Counted from the stretch's first letter, positions 15,950 through 23,431 are shown. The stretch: 25,848 nt of DNA from G023898405 sp964368985 (GCA_964368985.1 CAYJDW010000036.1:1-25848), one strand, 5' to 3'. Numbers and translations are program-made. Notes: generated by a model not told the origin, from the sequence alone.

Positions 15950-16819
15950 ATGGCTATGAAAATCGCGACCTCTTTTTTATTTTTGTGCCTACTCTCGTCG
16001 AAGGTCTTAGGCGATGTTGCTGTTGCACCTCCCGCGGCACTGATTCCTGCTCAAGCGCCGAAAAAGCCGCTGCCCAACAAAGCTGCGGCCAAAGCCGCGA
16101 CCACACCACCTGCAGCGCTAAAAAAAGTTGCACCCCCAGCTGTCCCTGCCGCAATTTCTCAACTGGCGGACGCTATTCAAAAGCAATACAATAAAACTCA
16201 TTCAGCCACTTTTGATTTTGAACAAAGTTATAAACATCCCTTTTTGCCAGTTAATGAGACCTCAAAAGGACAGGTATTTTTTAAATCCCGCAACATGTTG
16301 TGGCGTTATAACGAGCCCAGCGATCGTAAGAAAGAATTTTTTATCGAAGGGAAAAAATTCACTTATCACTTAGTAAAAGACAAACTCGCCTTCACTCACG
16401 ATTGTTTTGAAAAAGACACTCTTTCGGCCTCCATTACTTTTCTTTGGGGCCAAGGCAGGCTGAAAGATTCTTTTGAGATTAAAGAATATCAGGCAGCCCT
16501 CGCCTCGCCTCTCCTCAAATGGATTACTTTAATTCCCAAGGAAAAAAATGCGCCAGTCAAATCTATTAGCCTCGGCGTCGATCCTAAGACGGCTATCGTC
16601 GTGGAATCTATCGTTACCGATTTAAGCGACGGCATAAATAGTTTCAGATTTAGCAATTTTAAAACTAACCCAAGCATTCCTGAAAATACCTTTCGTTTTA
16701 AAGCGGCCCCAGGAGTAAAAGTGCAGCCCATGCCTAATATTGTTTGTAATGAACCCAAAGCTGCACCAGTAATCAAAAAAACTCCCTCCCCCATGCCTGC
16801 CACCAAACCACATGGCTAG
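15950..16819 (+). CDS. lolA: LolA-like outer-membrane lipoprotein carrier
   Basis: 289 residues. Signal peptide (about 1-21, ending KVLG) is followed by an Ala/Pro/Lys-rich linker (about 24-66) not found in classical LolA. The LolA domain (about 68-265) shows ATFDFEQSYKHP, the 'KG.v.fk.rnmLWRYNEP' strand pair typical of LolA, FFIEGKKFTYHLVKD, a helix-flanked FLWGQGRL, and FRFSNFKTNPSIPENTFRFK, the usual LolA ending. A second Pro-rich tail closes the protein. LolA shuttles lipoproteins across the periplasm from LolCDE to LolB. The linker may reach through peptidoglycan or tether a partner; that is inference. ATG 15956 is an alternative start. Confidence 0.82.
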   Translation: MAMKIATSFLFLCLLSSKVLGDVAVAPPAALIPAQAPKKPLPNKAAAKAATTPPAALKKVAPPAVPAAISQLADAIQKQYNKTHSATFDFEQSYKHPFLPVNETSKGQVFFKSRNMLWRYNEPSDRKKEFFIEGKKFTYHLVKDKLAFTHDCFEKDTLSASITFLWGQGRLKDSFEIKEYQAALASPLLKWITLIPKEKNAPVKSISLGVDPKTAIVVESIVTDLSDGINSFRFSNFKTNPSIPENTFRFKAAPGVKVQPMPNIVCNEPKAAPVIKKTPSPMPATKPHG

Positions 16820-16891
16820 AACTCAGCGCTTTTCTTTGGCGAGGCAAAAAGGTAGGATGAAGAGCATCCTTCCCACGCGAGCGCAAAAACT

Positions 16892-17761
16892 ATGACTGGC
16901 ATCGGCATGGTATTTTTTACTTTGGTGAGCCTCTCGACTCTCGATCTTCTGCTTGGCCAATTGCAAAAATATAATCGGGAAACGAGCTATTTTAAGTCAG
17001 CAGGCATTTGGTCAATGCTCATTTTAGCCCTCATGGAGCCTAAAACTATCATAAATAAAGGCACCGCACTGAAGCGTTTTTTTATGGCTTTATTTATCGC
17101 CGCAGTTTTAATGATAGCCGTGGCCACGCTGCTTAACGAAGGGTTTTCCCACACTAAAGGAATGACCATAGTCATGCTTTGTTTGGCCCCGCTCATGGCC
17201 ATGCCGTTTTACCATTTTCTCTTTGGCATTTTGGGCCATAATCCCCTCGCTATTTTTGCCACTATTAGAAATTTTCGTTTGCGCGGGATTTTAGCTATTA
17301 CCATGAGCGCAAACATTATTTTTATCTATTTATCTCACGAACCAAATCTGTTTAATCAATTCATTCACTTGCTCTTCACCTTCAGCGCCCTAATATACAT
17401 ATTCTACTTCGCAACCAGAACTAGAGCTAAGCGCACACACAATAACAATCACGATGAGGATCTTGAATCAGGCGCTCCGGCTTTTCTTCATTATCTCACT
17501 ATCTTGCTTGAATTTTTTTATTATTCGATATTAATATTCTTTGTTTTCTTACAAAATCTCGTGACAGTATACATGCCGAATCAACCATTAATGATAGTGG
17601 TTCCTATTGCTTTAGCTTTGCTATACTTGGCAATAATCCTCGTTGTTAAATTACTCTTTATTGAGCGATCTCCACCATCACTTGATTTTTACGAGGCTAT
17701 TATTCTGCCACTATCATTTTCTTATTTTGGCGTGGCCTTTATTTACCAGAGCTTTTTTTAG
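16892..17761 (+). CDS. Multi-pass inner-membrane protein, unknown function
   Basis: 289 residues with about seven or eight hydrophobic segments (near residues 2-20, 38-48, 63-83, 92-115, 130-150, 158-178, 203-230, 233-258 and a last one near 270-285). A soluble, charged loop rich in His, Asn and Asp (about 180-196) sits between two of them. It resembles no family I can name; there are no ABC, MFS or sensor motifs. It follows the lolA-like gene by 72 bp on the same strand and may share its transcript. Its last 23 bp overlap the convergent Cys-rich small gene. ATG 16907 is an alternative start. Confidence 0.65.
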   Translation: MTGIGMVFFTLVSLSTLDLLLGQLQKYNRETSYFKSAGIWSMLILALMEPKTIINKGTALKRFFMALFIAAVLMIAVATLLNEGFSHTKGMTIVMLCLAPLMAMPFYHFLFGILGHNPLAIFATIRNFRLRGILAITMSANIIFIYLSHEPNLFNQFIHLLFTFSALIYIFYFATRTRAKRTHNNNHDEDLESGAPAFLHYLTILLEFFYYSILIFFVFLQNLVTVYMPNQPLMIVVPIALALLYLAIILVVKLLFIERSPPSLDFYEAIILPLSFSYFGVAFIYQSFF

Positions 17762-17942
17762 CCGCCATATCATGCCCACAACATTGGGGCGACTTAATGC
17801 AGCCGCATCCTTTAGGGCATTCACATATTGCTACTTTTTTGCCATTCGCATCGATAGTTTTATGAATCAGTTCCTGGTGGCAATTACCGCACACGGGTGC
17901 TTCAATACTCATTTTACAAGAATCACATGCGTAGGCTGTCAT
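17739..17942 (-). CDS. Small Cys-rich, metal-binding protein
   Basis: 67 residues from ATG 17942, chosen for GGGAG seven bases upstream; the longer frame to 18047 has no ribosome site. Ten Cys: CDSC (6, 9), CGNC (18, 21) followed by His, then C40, C42, C46, C48 and the pair C54-C55 in SPQCCGHDM, and a Lys/Ser tail. Two CxxC knuckles plus the CxC cluster suggest a zinc ribbon or small metal-binding fold. I recall similar short proteins of unknown role in other Proteobacteria. It is probably cytosolic, as there is no signal peptide. It overlaps the convergent membrane-protein gene by 23 bp. Confidence 0.75.
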   Translation of the reverse strand: MTAYACDSCKMSIEAPVCGNCHQELIHKTIDANGKKVAICECPKGCGCIKSPQCCGHDMAAKKSSGK

Positions 17943-18137
17943 AGTTGTTCTCCCTTTAGTTTTTGTAATGAACCTCAAAAACCTAGTTTTTATGCCAAGA
18001 AAGACTCTGGCTAAGCCAATAATGTCGCCTTTAAAAGATTCACACAAATTTTAGAACGATTTTTTTACGGCCTAAGGCCTGGTTCCTGAGTTTTTGAATG
18101 ATAATTATTATAAGCAATTCTTTACCATTTTTTGGCT

Positions 18138-18143
18138 TATAAT
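18138..18143 (+). promoter_or_regulatory. Possible -10 box of the 45-residue gene
   Basis: A perfect TATAAT lies 66 bp before the start at 18209 in an AT-rich spacer. The bases about 17 bp further upstream (CAATTC) are a poor -35 match, so the call rests on the -10 box alone. Confidence 0.35.
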
Positions 18144-18208
18144 TATGATGCACATTAGACGTTAACCCTCATTAAAAGCCGGGTTAATACAATAAACAGG
18201 TGATTAAA

Positions 18209-18346
18209 ATGGCAGAAAAAGTACTCGACAAGAAAGGTCAAAAAACTCCAGCTAAAGGCAACGGCGGCGGAATTACTAAAGGCAACGATAAAGGTGCTGG
18301 TCGTCCAGAAGCTACCAAAAAAGGTAACGACGGAAAAAAGAAATAA
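18209..18346 (+). CDS. 45-residue Lys/Gly-rich basic protein
   Basis: A short gene starting at ATG 18209 with AGGTG seven bases upstream and ending TAA at 18344-18346. The product contains 13 Lys and 11 Gly, repeated KGN or KGND units, no Cys and no hydrophobic segment, so it is expected to be disordered and nucleic-acid or ribosome binding. It has its own TATAAT-like box and a strong terminator 26 bp after the stop, a complete small transcription unit. I recognise no family; it is unlike the histone-like gene at 20838 in sequence although both are Lys-rich. Confidence 0.7.
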   Translation: MAEKVLDKKGQKTPAKGNGGGITKGNDKGAGRPEATKKGNDGKKK

Positions 18347-18371
18347 TTCTAAGGAATTTTTCTTTAAAAAC

Positions 18372-18405
18372 CCATCCAAAACATTTCGTTTGGATGGTTT
18401 TTTTT
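18372..18405 (+). terminator. Strong terminator of the 45-residue gene
   Basis: A perfect 9-bp stem CCATCCAAA (18372-18380) and TTTGGATGG (18389-18397), 8-nt loop, followed by eight T residues (18398-18405). Confidence 0.92.
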
Positions 18406-18423
18406 CACGTCGCGCTAATAGCA

Positions 18424-18502
18424 CGGGCAGGCACAGAGCCCGGCCCCTACAGGCTTAGGAGATTCCTCCAGACTTGTAGGGGCCGGCCTTTGTGCCGGCC
18501 CG
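18424..18502. repeat. GC-rich inverted repeat, dispersed family
   Basis: Arms 18424-18454 and 18472-18502 are imperfect inverted repeats of the motif GTAGGGGCCGGCCTTTGTGC, separated by 17 bp. They lie between the terminator of the 45-residue gene and the 3' end of ridA. One arm recurs almost exactly at 23941-23964, so this is a dispersed family. It could also end transcription from the ridA side, but there is no T tract. Confidence 0.75.
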
Positions 18503-18524
18503 CGTGTTGGCAGATGCCGATCTC

Positions 18525-18908
18525 TTAGATCACCGCAATAGCGTCGATCTCAACCAACACATCTCTCGGCAAGCGTGCAACTTCAAGGCAAACTCGAGCT
18601 GGTTTATGTTCAGCAAAAACTTTTTCGTATTCCTGATTCATATCGGCAAAATCGCCCATATTTTTTAGATAGACGGTTGTTTTCGCCACATAGTTTTGGC
18701 TCACTCCCGCCTCTTTCAAAATCGCCAATAGGTTTTTTAGCACAACCTTAGATTGTTCTTTGATACCGACCGCTTCCACCTGGCCGCTTTGAGTGTCGAT
18801 CGGAATTTGTCCCGATACAAAAACCATTTTTGCGCCCTGTGCCACGATGGCTTGGGAATAAGGGCCTATGGCTTTTGGAGCGTGTTCTGTTTCAACTTTT
18901 TTAAGCAT
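18525..18908 (-). CDS. ridA: RidA/YjgF family enamine/imine deaminase
   Basis: 127 residues from ATG 18908. AGG six bases upstream lies inside the end of the preceding gene; the adjacent ATG at 18911 is too close to it. Length and motifs are those of RidA: APKAIGPYSQAI at the start, VFVSGQIPID, VLKNLLAILKEAG, KTTVYLKNMGDFADMNQEY, then PARVCLEVARLPRDVLVEIDAIAVI with the substrate-binding Arg (PAR) and Glu (VEI). It hydrolyses reactive enamines from PLP enzymes and protects the cell, acting as a cytosolic trimer. It is the last gene of the MDR-pyrE-Cys-protein-ridA unit; its start overlaps the upstream stop by 8 bp. Confidence 0.93.
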   Translation of the reverse strand: MLKKVETEHAPKAIGPYSQAIVAQGAKMVFVSGQIPIDTQSGQVEAVGIKEQSKVVLKNLLAILKEAGVSQNYVAKTTVYLKNMGDFADMNQEYEKVFAEHKPARVCLEVARLPRDVLVEIDAIAVI

Positions 18909-19110
18909 CATCCACCTCAAACATTTTACAAAAGTAAATTCGCTCGCCAACTTTGGCCGCTTCAAAACTTTCTCGCAGATGAGGCTTTACCGGGTAAAGC
19001 ACTCCGCAGCTCGTTCTTTCCGCGCAAAAATGGCGACAATCTTCACAGCATTCTTTGAGGTTATAGTGTTCTTTCTCTAAGCGGTAGCGCTCATCCATGG
19101 AAACCCACAT
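18901..19110 (-). CDS. Small Cys-rich protein between pyrE and ridA
   Basis: 69 residues. ATG 19110 lies 2 bp after the pyrE stop with GGGAG about seven bases upstream inside the pyrE end. Cys at 21, 22, 25, 29, 35 and 61 form CCEDCRHFC, SC and YFCKMFE. From memory this spacing (CxxC..FC...C..GYP..PH....FCK.FE) matches short unnamed proteins of deltaproteobacteria, here with VLYPVKPH in the middle. A single zinc or Fe-S site is likely. It overlaps ridA by 8 bp, so translation of pyrE, this gene and ridA is coupled, arguing for a real, co-regulated product. Confidence 0.75.
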   Translation of the reverse strand: MWVSMDERYRLEKEHYNLKECCEDCRHFCAERTSCGVLYPVKPHLRESFEAAKVGERIYFCKMFEVDDA

Positions 19111-19112
19111 AA

Positions 19113-19703
19113 CTAAGCTCCCAAAAAGTCTTTAAGACTAAATAAAGCTTCGAGTTTCACGCCATTTTCTAGTAAATTTTGCGCACCGCCTTGTTCACGA
19201 TCAACAATGGCGAGCATATGGCTAACATTGACACCCACATTCCTCAGCTCCTGAATGGCTTTCAAGGCCGATCCACCGGTGGTGACAACATCTTCCACTA
19301 TCAAGATTTGCGAGCCCGGAGCGAGGCATTTATTTCCTTCGATAATGGATTTCATGCCATGATCTTTAGAATCTTTCCGCACTGCAAAACCAGGCAGCTC
19401 TCGCCCTCGGCGAAAGGCTGCGGCCGACAAAGCCAACGAAAGAGGAATAGATCCCATAGCCATGCCGCCGCAAGCACTAAAGCCTAGGAATTTTTTTTCT
19501 ATCTCGAGCATTTTTTGATAAAACAGCTCTCCGATGAGAAAGTGCGCTTCGCCGCGAAAATAAACTTGTCGACAATCGAGATAAATATCGCTCGTTTGAC
19601 CACTTGCTAAAATAACTTCACGACGTTCCAAAGCAAAATCCACGAGCAATTTAAAAAGATGCTTACGGGGCTCATCACTGCTGTGGGCTATGAGATTTTC
19701 CAT
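19113..19703 (-). CDS. pyrE: Orotate phosphoribosyltransferase
   Basis: 196 residues. It joins orotate to PRPP to make OMP, the step after PyrD. Seen: the substrate strand SGQTSDIYLDCRQV, GGMAMGSIPLSLAL, the flexible catalytic loop region AVRKDSKDHG with its Lys-Asp-Lys-Asp-His, and the PRPP-binding motif ILIVEDVVTTGGSAL followed by VDREQGG. Length is normal for bacterial PyrE. AGGA lies eight bases before the ATG. It is 14 bp downstream of the MDR gene and 2 bp upstream of the Cys-rich gene. pyrF is not in the window. Confidence 0.95.
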   Translation of the reverse strand: MENLIAHSSDEPRKHLFKLLVDFALERREVILASGQTSDIYLDCRQVYFRGEAHFLIGELFYQKMLEIEKKFLGFSACGGMAMGSIPLSLALSAAAFRRGRELPGFAVRKDSKDHGMKSIIEGNKCLAPGSQILIVEDVVTTGGSALKAIQELRNVGVNVSHMLAIVDREQGGAQNLLENGVKLEALFSLKDFLGA

Positions 19704-19717
19704 TTTACTATTCCTGT

Positions 19718-20731
19718 TTAGCTAACATTGATCACTACCTTACCAAAGTGCGCGCCAGATTCTAGGTAGTCGAAAGCTTGGGGGGCATCTTTAAATTCAA
19801 AGCAACGATCAATAACCGGATGGATTTGGCTATGTTCAATAACGCGATTCATAGCAGCAAAAAGGGTTTTTGGGCCAACAAAAACGCCATGAATCCGAAT
19901 CTGACGCATTAAAATAGGAACTAAGTCAAAAGCTTCGGTAGTGCCGCTTAAGATACCAATAACAGTAATGACGCCACCGCGTTTTACGGAAGCAATCGCC
20001 TTATTAATAGTCCTTGCGCCCCCTACCTCAACCACGCCATCGACTCCTTGCCCATCGGTGAGGGTGAGCACTTGCTCATGCCACTCGGGACACTGCGCAT
20101 AATTAATGGTGTGGGTTGCGCCAAGCTTTTTCGAGAAGCCCAATTTGTCGTTGGAACTGGAAATTACGATGGTCTTTAAGTTGAGCACTTGAGCAAATTG
20201 CAGGGCAAAAAGCGATACGCCACCGGTACCCTCAATAAGTACGGTATCTCCTGGCATAAAAGAGGATTCTTGGGTCAGGGCATTAAAGGCCGTCACTGCG
20301 GCACAGGGAAGAGTCGCGGCTTCAGCAAAAGTCAGGAAACTCGGAAACTTGATAAGCCCTTGTTGGTTAAGCACGATCGACTCGCTGAGCATTCCATTTA
20401 TTGGTCCGCCAAGCGTATATTTTTGTGCCAAATCACAAACGCGCCCAGCATCCCAATTTTGCGAAAAAGTTCCGCATACTTTATCGCCCACCTTAAAATC
20501 TTTAACGTCAGTGCCCACTTCCATCACTTCGCCAGCACCGTCGGAAACCGGCGTTAGAGGCAAGGGCTGCTGAGGATTATACCATCCCTTCACCACCATC
20601 AAATCTCGGTAATTAAGCGAACATGCCCGAACCTTGATACGAACATCCTGGGACCCTAGTTTTTCCTGGGGCATTTCATTCATTTTTAGGTGATCCAGAC
20701 CAAATCCATCAACTATTTGCCACGAACGCAT
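19718..20731 (-). CDS. MDR-family zinc-less alcohol/quinone oxidoreductase
   Basis: 337 residues from ATG 20731, chosen for GGGAG five bases upstream; earlier in-frame TTG (20758) and ATG (20743) codons overlap the terminator of the gene before it. GroES-like N-terminal domain (CSLNYRDLMVVKG, PVSDGAGEVMEVG, FKVGDKVCGTF) and Rossmann domain with EGTGGVSLFALQFAQ, VISSSNDKLGFSKKLGATH and GGVITVIGIL. It is an NAD(P)H-dependent reductase or dehydrogenase of the quinone-oxidoreductase branch; the catalytic Zn ligands of true alcohol dehydrogenases are absent (N-Y-R-D instead of Cys-His). Substrate is unknown. First gene of the pyrE-ridA unit. Confidence 0.88.
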   Translation of the reverse strand: MRSWQIVDGFGLDHLKMNEMPQEKLGSQDVRIKVRACSLNYRDLMVVKGWYNPQQPLPLTPVSDGAGEVMEVGTDVKDFKVGDKVCGTFSQNWDAGRVCDLAQKYTLGGPINGMLSESIVLNQQGLIKFPSFLTFAEAATLPCAAVTAFNALTQESSFMPGDTVLIEGTGGVSLFALQFAQVLNLKTIVISSSNDKLGFSKKLGATHTINYAQCPEWHEQVLTLTDGQGVDGVVEVGGARTINKAIASVKRGGVITVIGILSGTTEAFDLVPILMRQIRIHGVFVGPKTLFAAMNRVIEHSQIHPVIDRCFEFKDAPQAFDYLESGAHFGKVVINVS

Positions 20732-20743
20732 ATAAACTCCCAT

Positions 20744-20777
20744 AAAAAGGCCTTCCAAAGTTATTACTCAGGAAGGC
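20744..20777 (-). terminator. Terminator of the histone-like gene
   Basis: On the minus strand GCCTTCC (20777-20771), a 14-nt loop and GGAAGGC (20756-20750) are followed by C and five T residues. It lies between the stop at 20838 and the next gene's start at 20731. The long loop makes it weaker than the others. Confidence 0.6.
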
Positions 20778-20837
20778 GAGAAAAATGATATTCAACCCTG
20801 AGCATCGCTCAACTGGATTCAAGAACACATCAAAAAA

Positions 20838-21425
20838 CTAAAGTTCGTTAATTGGCGCCATCGGAGGAACTATGCTCTTTTTTACCGACGCAGCGCGAGT
20901 TTTTTTCACGGGAGCAGCTTTTTTCTTGGCAGCCGAAGCGACAGGCTTTTTAGCAGCGGGTGTTTTTCTCACTGCGGGTGCAGTTTTTTTAGCAGCTTTC
21001 GAACTGGCTTTTTTTTCCGTTTTTTTGGCGGCTGCACTCCCAATTTGCTCAATGATCTTTTCAATCTCATTGGTGAGCGGCTTTGGCAGTTTTTCCTTGT
21101 GTTCATGCCATTTTTGCAGCAAATGGATCATGCTCATTTGGGCTTGTTTTTTCGCTTCAGTGGTAACCTGGTGAACTTTCTTTTCCAGGCCTTTATAATT
21201 GCCTTCATAAAGCTTCATCAACTTATTAAGTTCTTTTTTAGCTTCATCCTTTACGTCACATACGCGAGATTGCAGCTCTTCCAAAACTCCCGCCACTTGT
21301 TGAACAATCTGAATATGTTCAACACTTTCAGGCAAGGACTTAAGAAAGTTTGAAGGTGCTTTCTTAGCAGTTTTCTTGGTCGTTGAGGAAGTTTTTTTAG
21401 CTGTTGTTTTTGTTCGTGGCGCCAT
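20838..21425 (-). CDS. Histone H1-like Lys/Ala-rich protein
   Basis: 195 residues in three parts: a basic Thr/Lys-rich N-tail (about 1-24), a helical core (about 25-130; leucine-patterned, LPESVEHIQIVQQVAGVLEE to KPLTNEIEKIIEQIG), and a low-complexity Lys/Ala/Pro C-tail (about 132-185) like that of bacterial H1-type proteins and phasin PhaF. It is expected to bind DNA and compact the nucleoid. Only one Cys. The core resembles phasin-like helical bundles as much as any histone, so a PhaF-type role is an alternative. The gene has its own terminator; AGGGGA precedes the ATG. In intracellular bacteria such as chlamydiae, H1-like proteins act in developmental compaction; whether that holds here is unknown. 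Confidence 0.75.
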   Translation of the reverse strand: MAPRTKTTAKKTSSTTKKTAKKAPSNFLKSLPESVEHIQIVQQVAGVLEELQSRVCDVKDEAKKELNKLMKLYEGNYKGLEKKVHQVTTEAKKQAQMSMIHLLQKWHEHKEKLPKPLTNEIEKIIEQIGSAAAKKTEKKASSKAAKKTAPAVRKTPAAKKPVASAAKKKAAPVKKTRAASVKKSIVPPMAPINEL

Positions 21426-21820
21426 GGTGGTCCCCTATAACTATTTAATTTTACCCGCTTATCTTCAGGTCCAAAAATCTTTACGCTCTTTTGCTTTAGA
21501 TAGAAAGAGTGTGCCGCACAAAGAAATGAATGATCTTGATAGCTTATCAATGACCCAAGCTCTCCGGATATTCCCCCAGCGATTTTTTGCCCCAAAAATC
21601 AGTGGCTAAAGAAAGTGGCCGTGCCCGCTTGAAAATTTATGAATATTTTTCAGAATGTTAAAGCGATTTATTTAAAGGGTTTTAATAGTTTTTCCTGGCG
21701 CAAATAATAGTGAAATTCTACAATATTTAGACTGGCGCCGCTAATAATGTAATGCTATATACGAACTGCTCTAAGTATAGAAGCGCTAATGAAAATATAT
21801 AAGAAATATAGGTTAATTTC
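21426..21820. other. Intergenic spacer between histone-like and translocase genes
   Basis: 395 bp, divergent, AT-rich in its right half. An open plus frame enters from the histone-like gene and ends at 21609 but has no ribosome site and unconvincing composition. No clear promoter hexamers, palindromes or RNA genes were found; the region presumably carries both divergent promoters. AGG (about 21811) eight bases before the ATG at 21821 serves the translocase. Confidence 0.5.
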
Positions 21821-23344
21821 ATGAACGACACAGAAAAATCCAAATCTTTTGCCTCAAAAGCACGGGATCTCCTTTGGCCCATTTACGGAATTGAACATAA
21901 AATTTGGCTTCCCATGGCCACTATGGTGGGGTTGATATTGTTCAACTACACCGTAGCAAGAAATATGAAGGACGGCTTGGTGATTACCGCCACCGGCTCT
22001 TCGGAAGTTCTTACTTTCCTCAAAGTTGGTGTGGTTTTGCCGGCAGCTTTGATGTTTTTCTTTGTGTACTCGAAACTCTCGAGTATGCTCAATAAGCGTG
22101 CATTGTTTTACACCATCATCGGTGGTTTTTTAGGTTTTTTCGTACTTTTTGCGACCGTACTTTATCCGCTTCATGGTTATCTTCACCCCACTGAAAGCGC
22201 CGATGCGCTCCAAGCCATGCTTCCTTCAGGTCTTAAAGGCCTCGTGGACGTCTATCGCGTGTGGACTTTCTCTCTCTTTTATTGCGTCTCTGAGCTTTGG
22301 GGAGCTGCAGTATCAGCCTTGATGTTTTGGCAGTTTGCCAACGACGTGATCCGCGTCACTGAAGCGAAGCGTTTTTACGCCCACTTTTATCTTTTGGCCA
22401 ACGTATTTACGGCACTATCAGGCGTTGTGGTTAACCAACTTTCTCAAGTACGCAAAGGCTTGCCCGAAGGCGTGGATCCTTGGGGCGTTTCCATCAACTA
22501 TCTCACTATTGTAATGACTGTTTGTGGTTTGTTGGTGTTGGCGATTTATTTCTATCTTAACAAATATGTTTTCAACGATGCTTATTTGGCAAGAGTTGCC
22601 TCTGAGCGCAAATCAAAACCCAAGAAAGAAAAATTGAAACTCTCCGTTATGGACGGCGTTAAACATCTTCTTCATTCCAAATACCTCGGTCTGATTGCTT
22701 TGTTGGTGATTTGCTATGGCGTTACCATCAACCTTGTTGAAGTAACCTGGAAGGGTCAAGTCGGACGACAATTCCCTAGCGGCAACGAATACACCGCATT
22801 CATGGGCTATTTGTCTACCGCGACCGGTATTGCAACCATCATCGCGATTTTCATCGGTTCCATTTTGGTACGAAAGCTTGGATGGCGTTTTGCGGCTTTG
22901 GCTACCCCAATCGTTTTGGGCGCGACAGGCATCATGTTCTTCCTTTGCGTGCTTACTCCAGAATTGGTATCGCCAATCGGTTTGGCATTCAGCATCTCAC
23001 CACTCTTCCTCGGTGTGTTGATTGGACTTTCACAAAACGTGCTTTCAAAGAGCATCAAATATGCATTGTTTGATCCGACCAAAGAAATGGCCTACATCCC
23101 TCTTGATGAAGAATCAAAAGTGCGTGGTAAGGCTGCTATCGACGTGGTTGCTAATCGCTTCGGTAAATCAGGCGGCGGTATGATCCAAATCTTGTTGTTC
23201 GCAACGGTTGGTCCTTTGAGTGCAATCATTCCTCACTTGGCCATTATCTTTACTGCCTTCATCGGCATTTGGATTCTTTCAGTATTCTCTCTTAGCAAGA
23301 AGTTTGAATTAGCTTGCAAAGAACAAGACGCTGAAAACAACTAA
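21821..23344 (+). CDS. ATP/ADP (nucleotide) translocase, Tlc/NTT family
   Basis: 507 residues, full family length, about twelve hydrophobic segments. Diagnostic stretches: KIWLPMATMVGLILFNYTVA, RNMKDGLVITATGSSEV, FLKVGVVLPAALMFFFVYSK, WTFSLFYCVSELWGAAV, SEL/WG after TM4, FANDVIRVTEAKRFYAHF, VTWKGQV, and KEMAYIPLDEESKVRGKAAIDVV near the C-terminus. Known relatives exchange host ATP for ADP or import nucleotides, at the inner membrane, in Rickettsia, Chlamydia, Legionellales-type and other intracellular bacteria, and in plastids. Whether this copy is an ATP/ADP antiporter or a nucleotide importer cannot be read from the sequence. It stands alone and ends in a strong terminator. It is the best evidence in the window for an intracellular lifestyle. 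Confidence 0.95.
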   Translation: MNDTEKSKSFASKARDLLWPIYGIEHKIWLPMATMVGLILFNYTVARNMKDGLVITATGSSEVLTFLKVGVVLPAALMFFFVYSKLSSMLNKRALFYTIIGGFLGFFVLFATVLYPLHGYLHPTESADALQAMLPSGLKGLVDVYRVWTFSLFYCVSELWGAAVSALMFWQFANDVIRVTEAKRFYAHFYLLANVFTALSGVVVNQLSQVRKGLPEGVDPWGVSINYLTIVMTVCGLLVLAIYFYLNKYVFNDAYLARVASERKSKPKKEKLKLSVMDGVKHLLHSKYLGLIALLVICYGVTINLVEVTWKGQVGRQFPSGNEYTAFMGYLSTATGIATIIAIFIGSILVRKLGWRFAALATPIVLGATGIMFFLCVLTPELVSPIGLAFSISPLFLGVLIGLSQNVLSKSIKYALFDPTKEMAYIPLDEESKVRGKAAIDVVANRFGKSGGGMIQILLFATVGPLSAIIPHLAIIFTAFIGIWILSVFSLSKKFELACKEQDAENN

Positions 23345-23362
23345 GAGTTTTCTTGTTTGCCT

Positions 23363-23391
23363 AAAAAACCCCCAGAAATGGGGGTTTTTTT
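23363..23391 (+). terminator. Strong terminator after the nucleotide translocase
   Basis: A-tract plus CCCCC (23363-23373), 6-nt loop, GGGGG (23380-23384) and seven T residues (23385-23391), 18 bp after the stop. Being symmetrical, it could work in both directions. Confidence 0.93.
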
Positions 23392-23431
23392 ATTGCTCGT
23401 TTGTTCTTAGCTATTTTGAAGGGAGAAAGCC

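Noticed and set aside
18155..18424. 89-codon minus-strand frame over the small basic gene
   Set aside because: It crosses the terminator at 18372-18405 and its composition is Phe/Leu-rich antisense of Lys codons.
21376..21609. Plus-strand frame running into the translocase upstream spacer
   Set aside because: No ribosome site; half of it is antisense of the histone-like gene.
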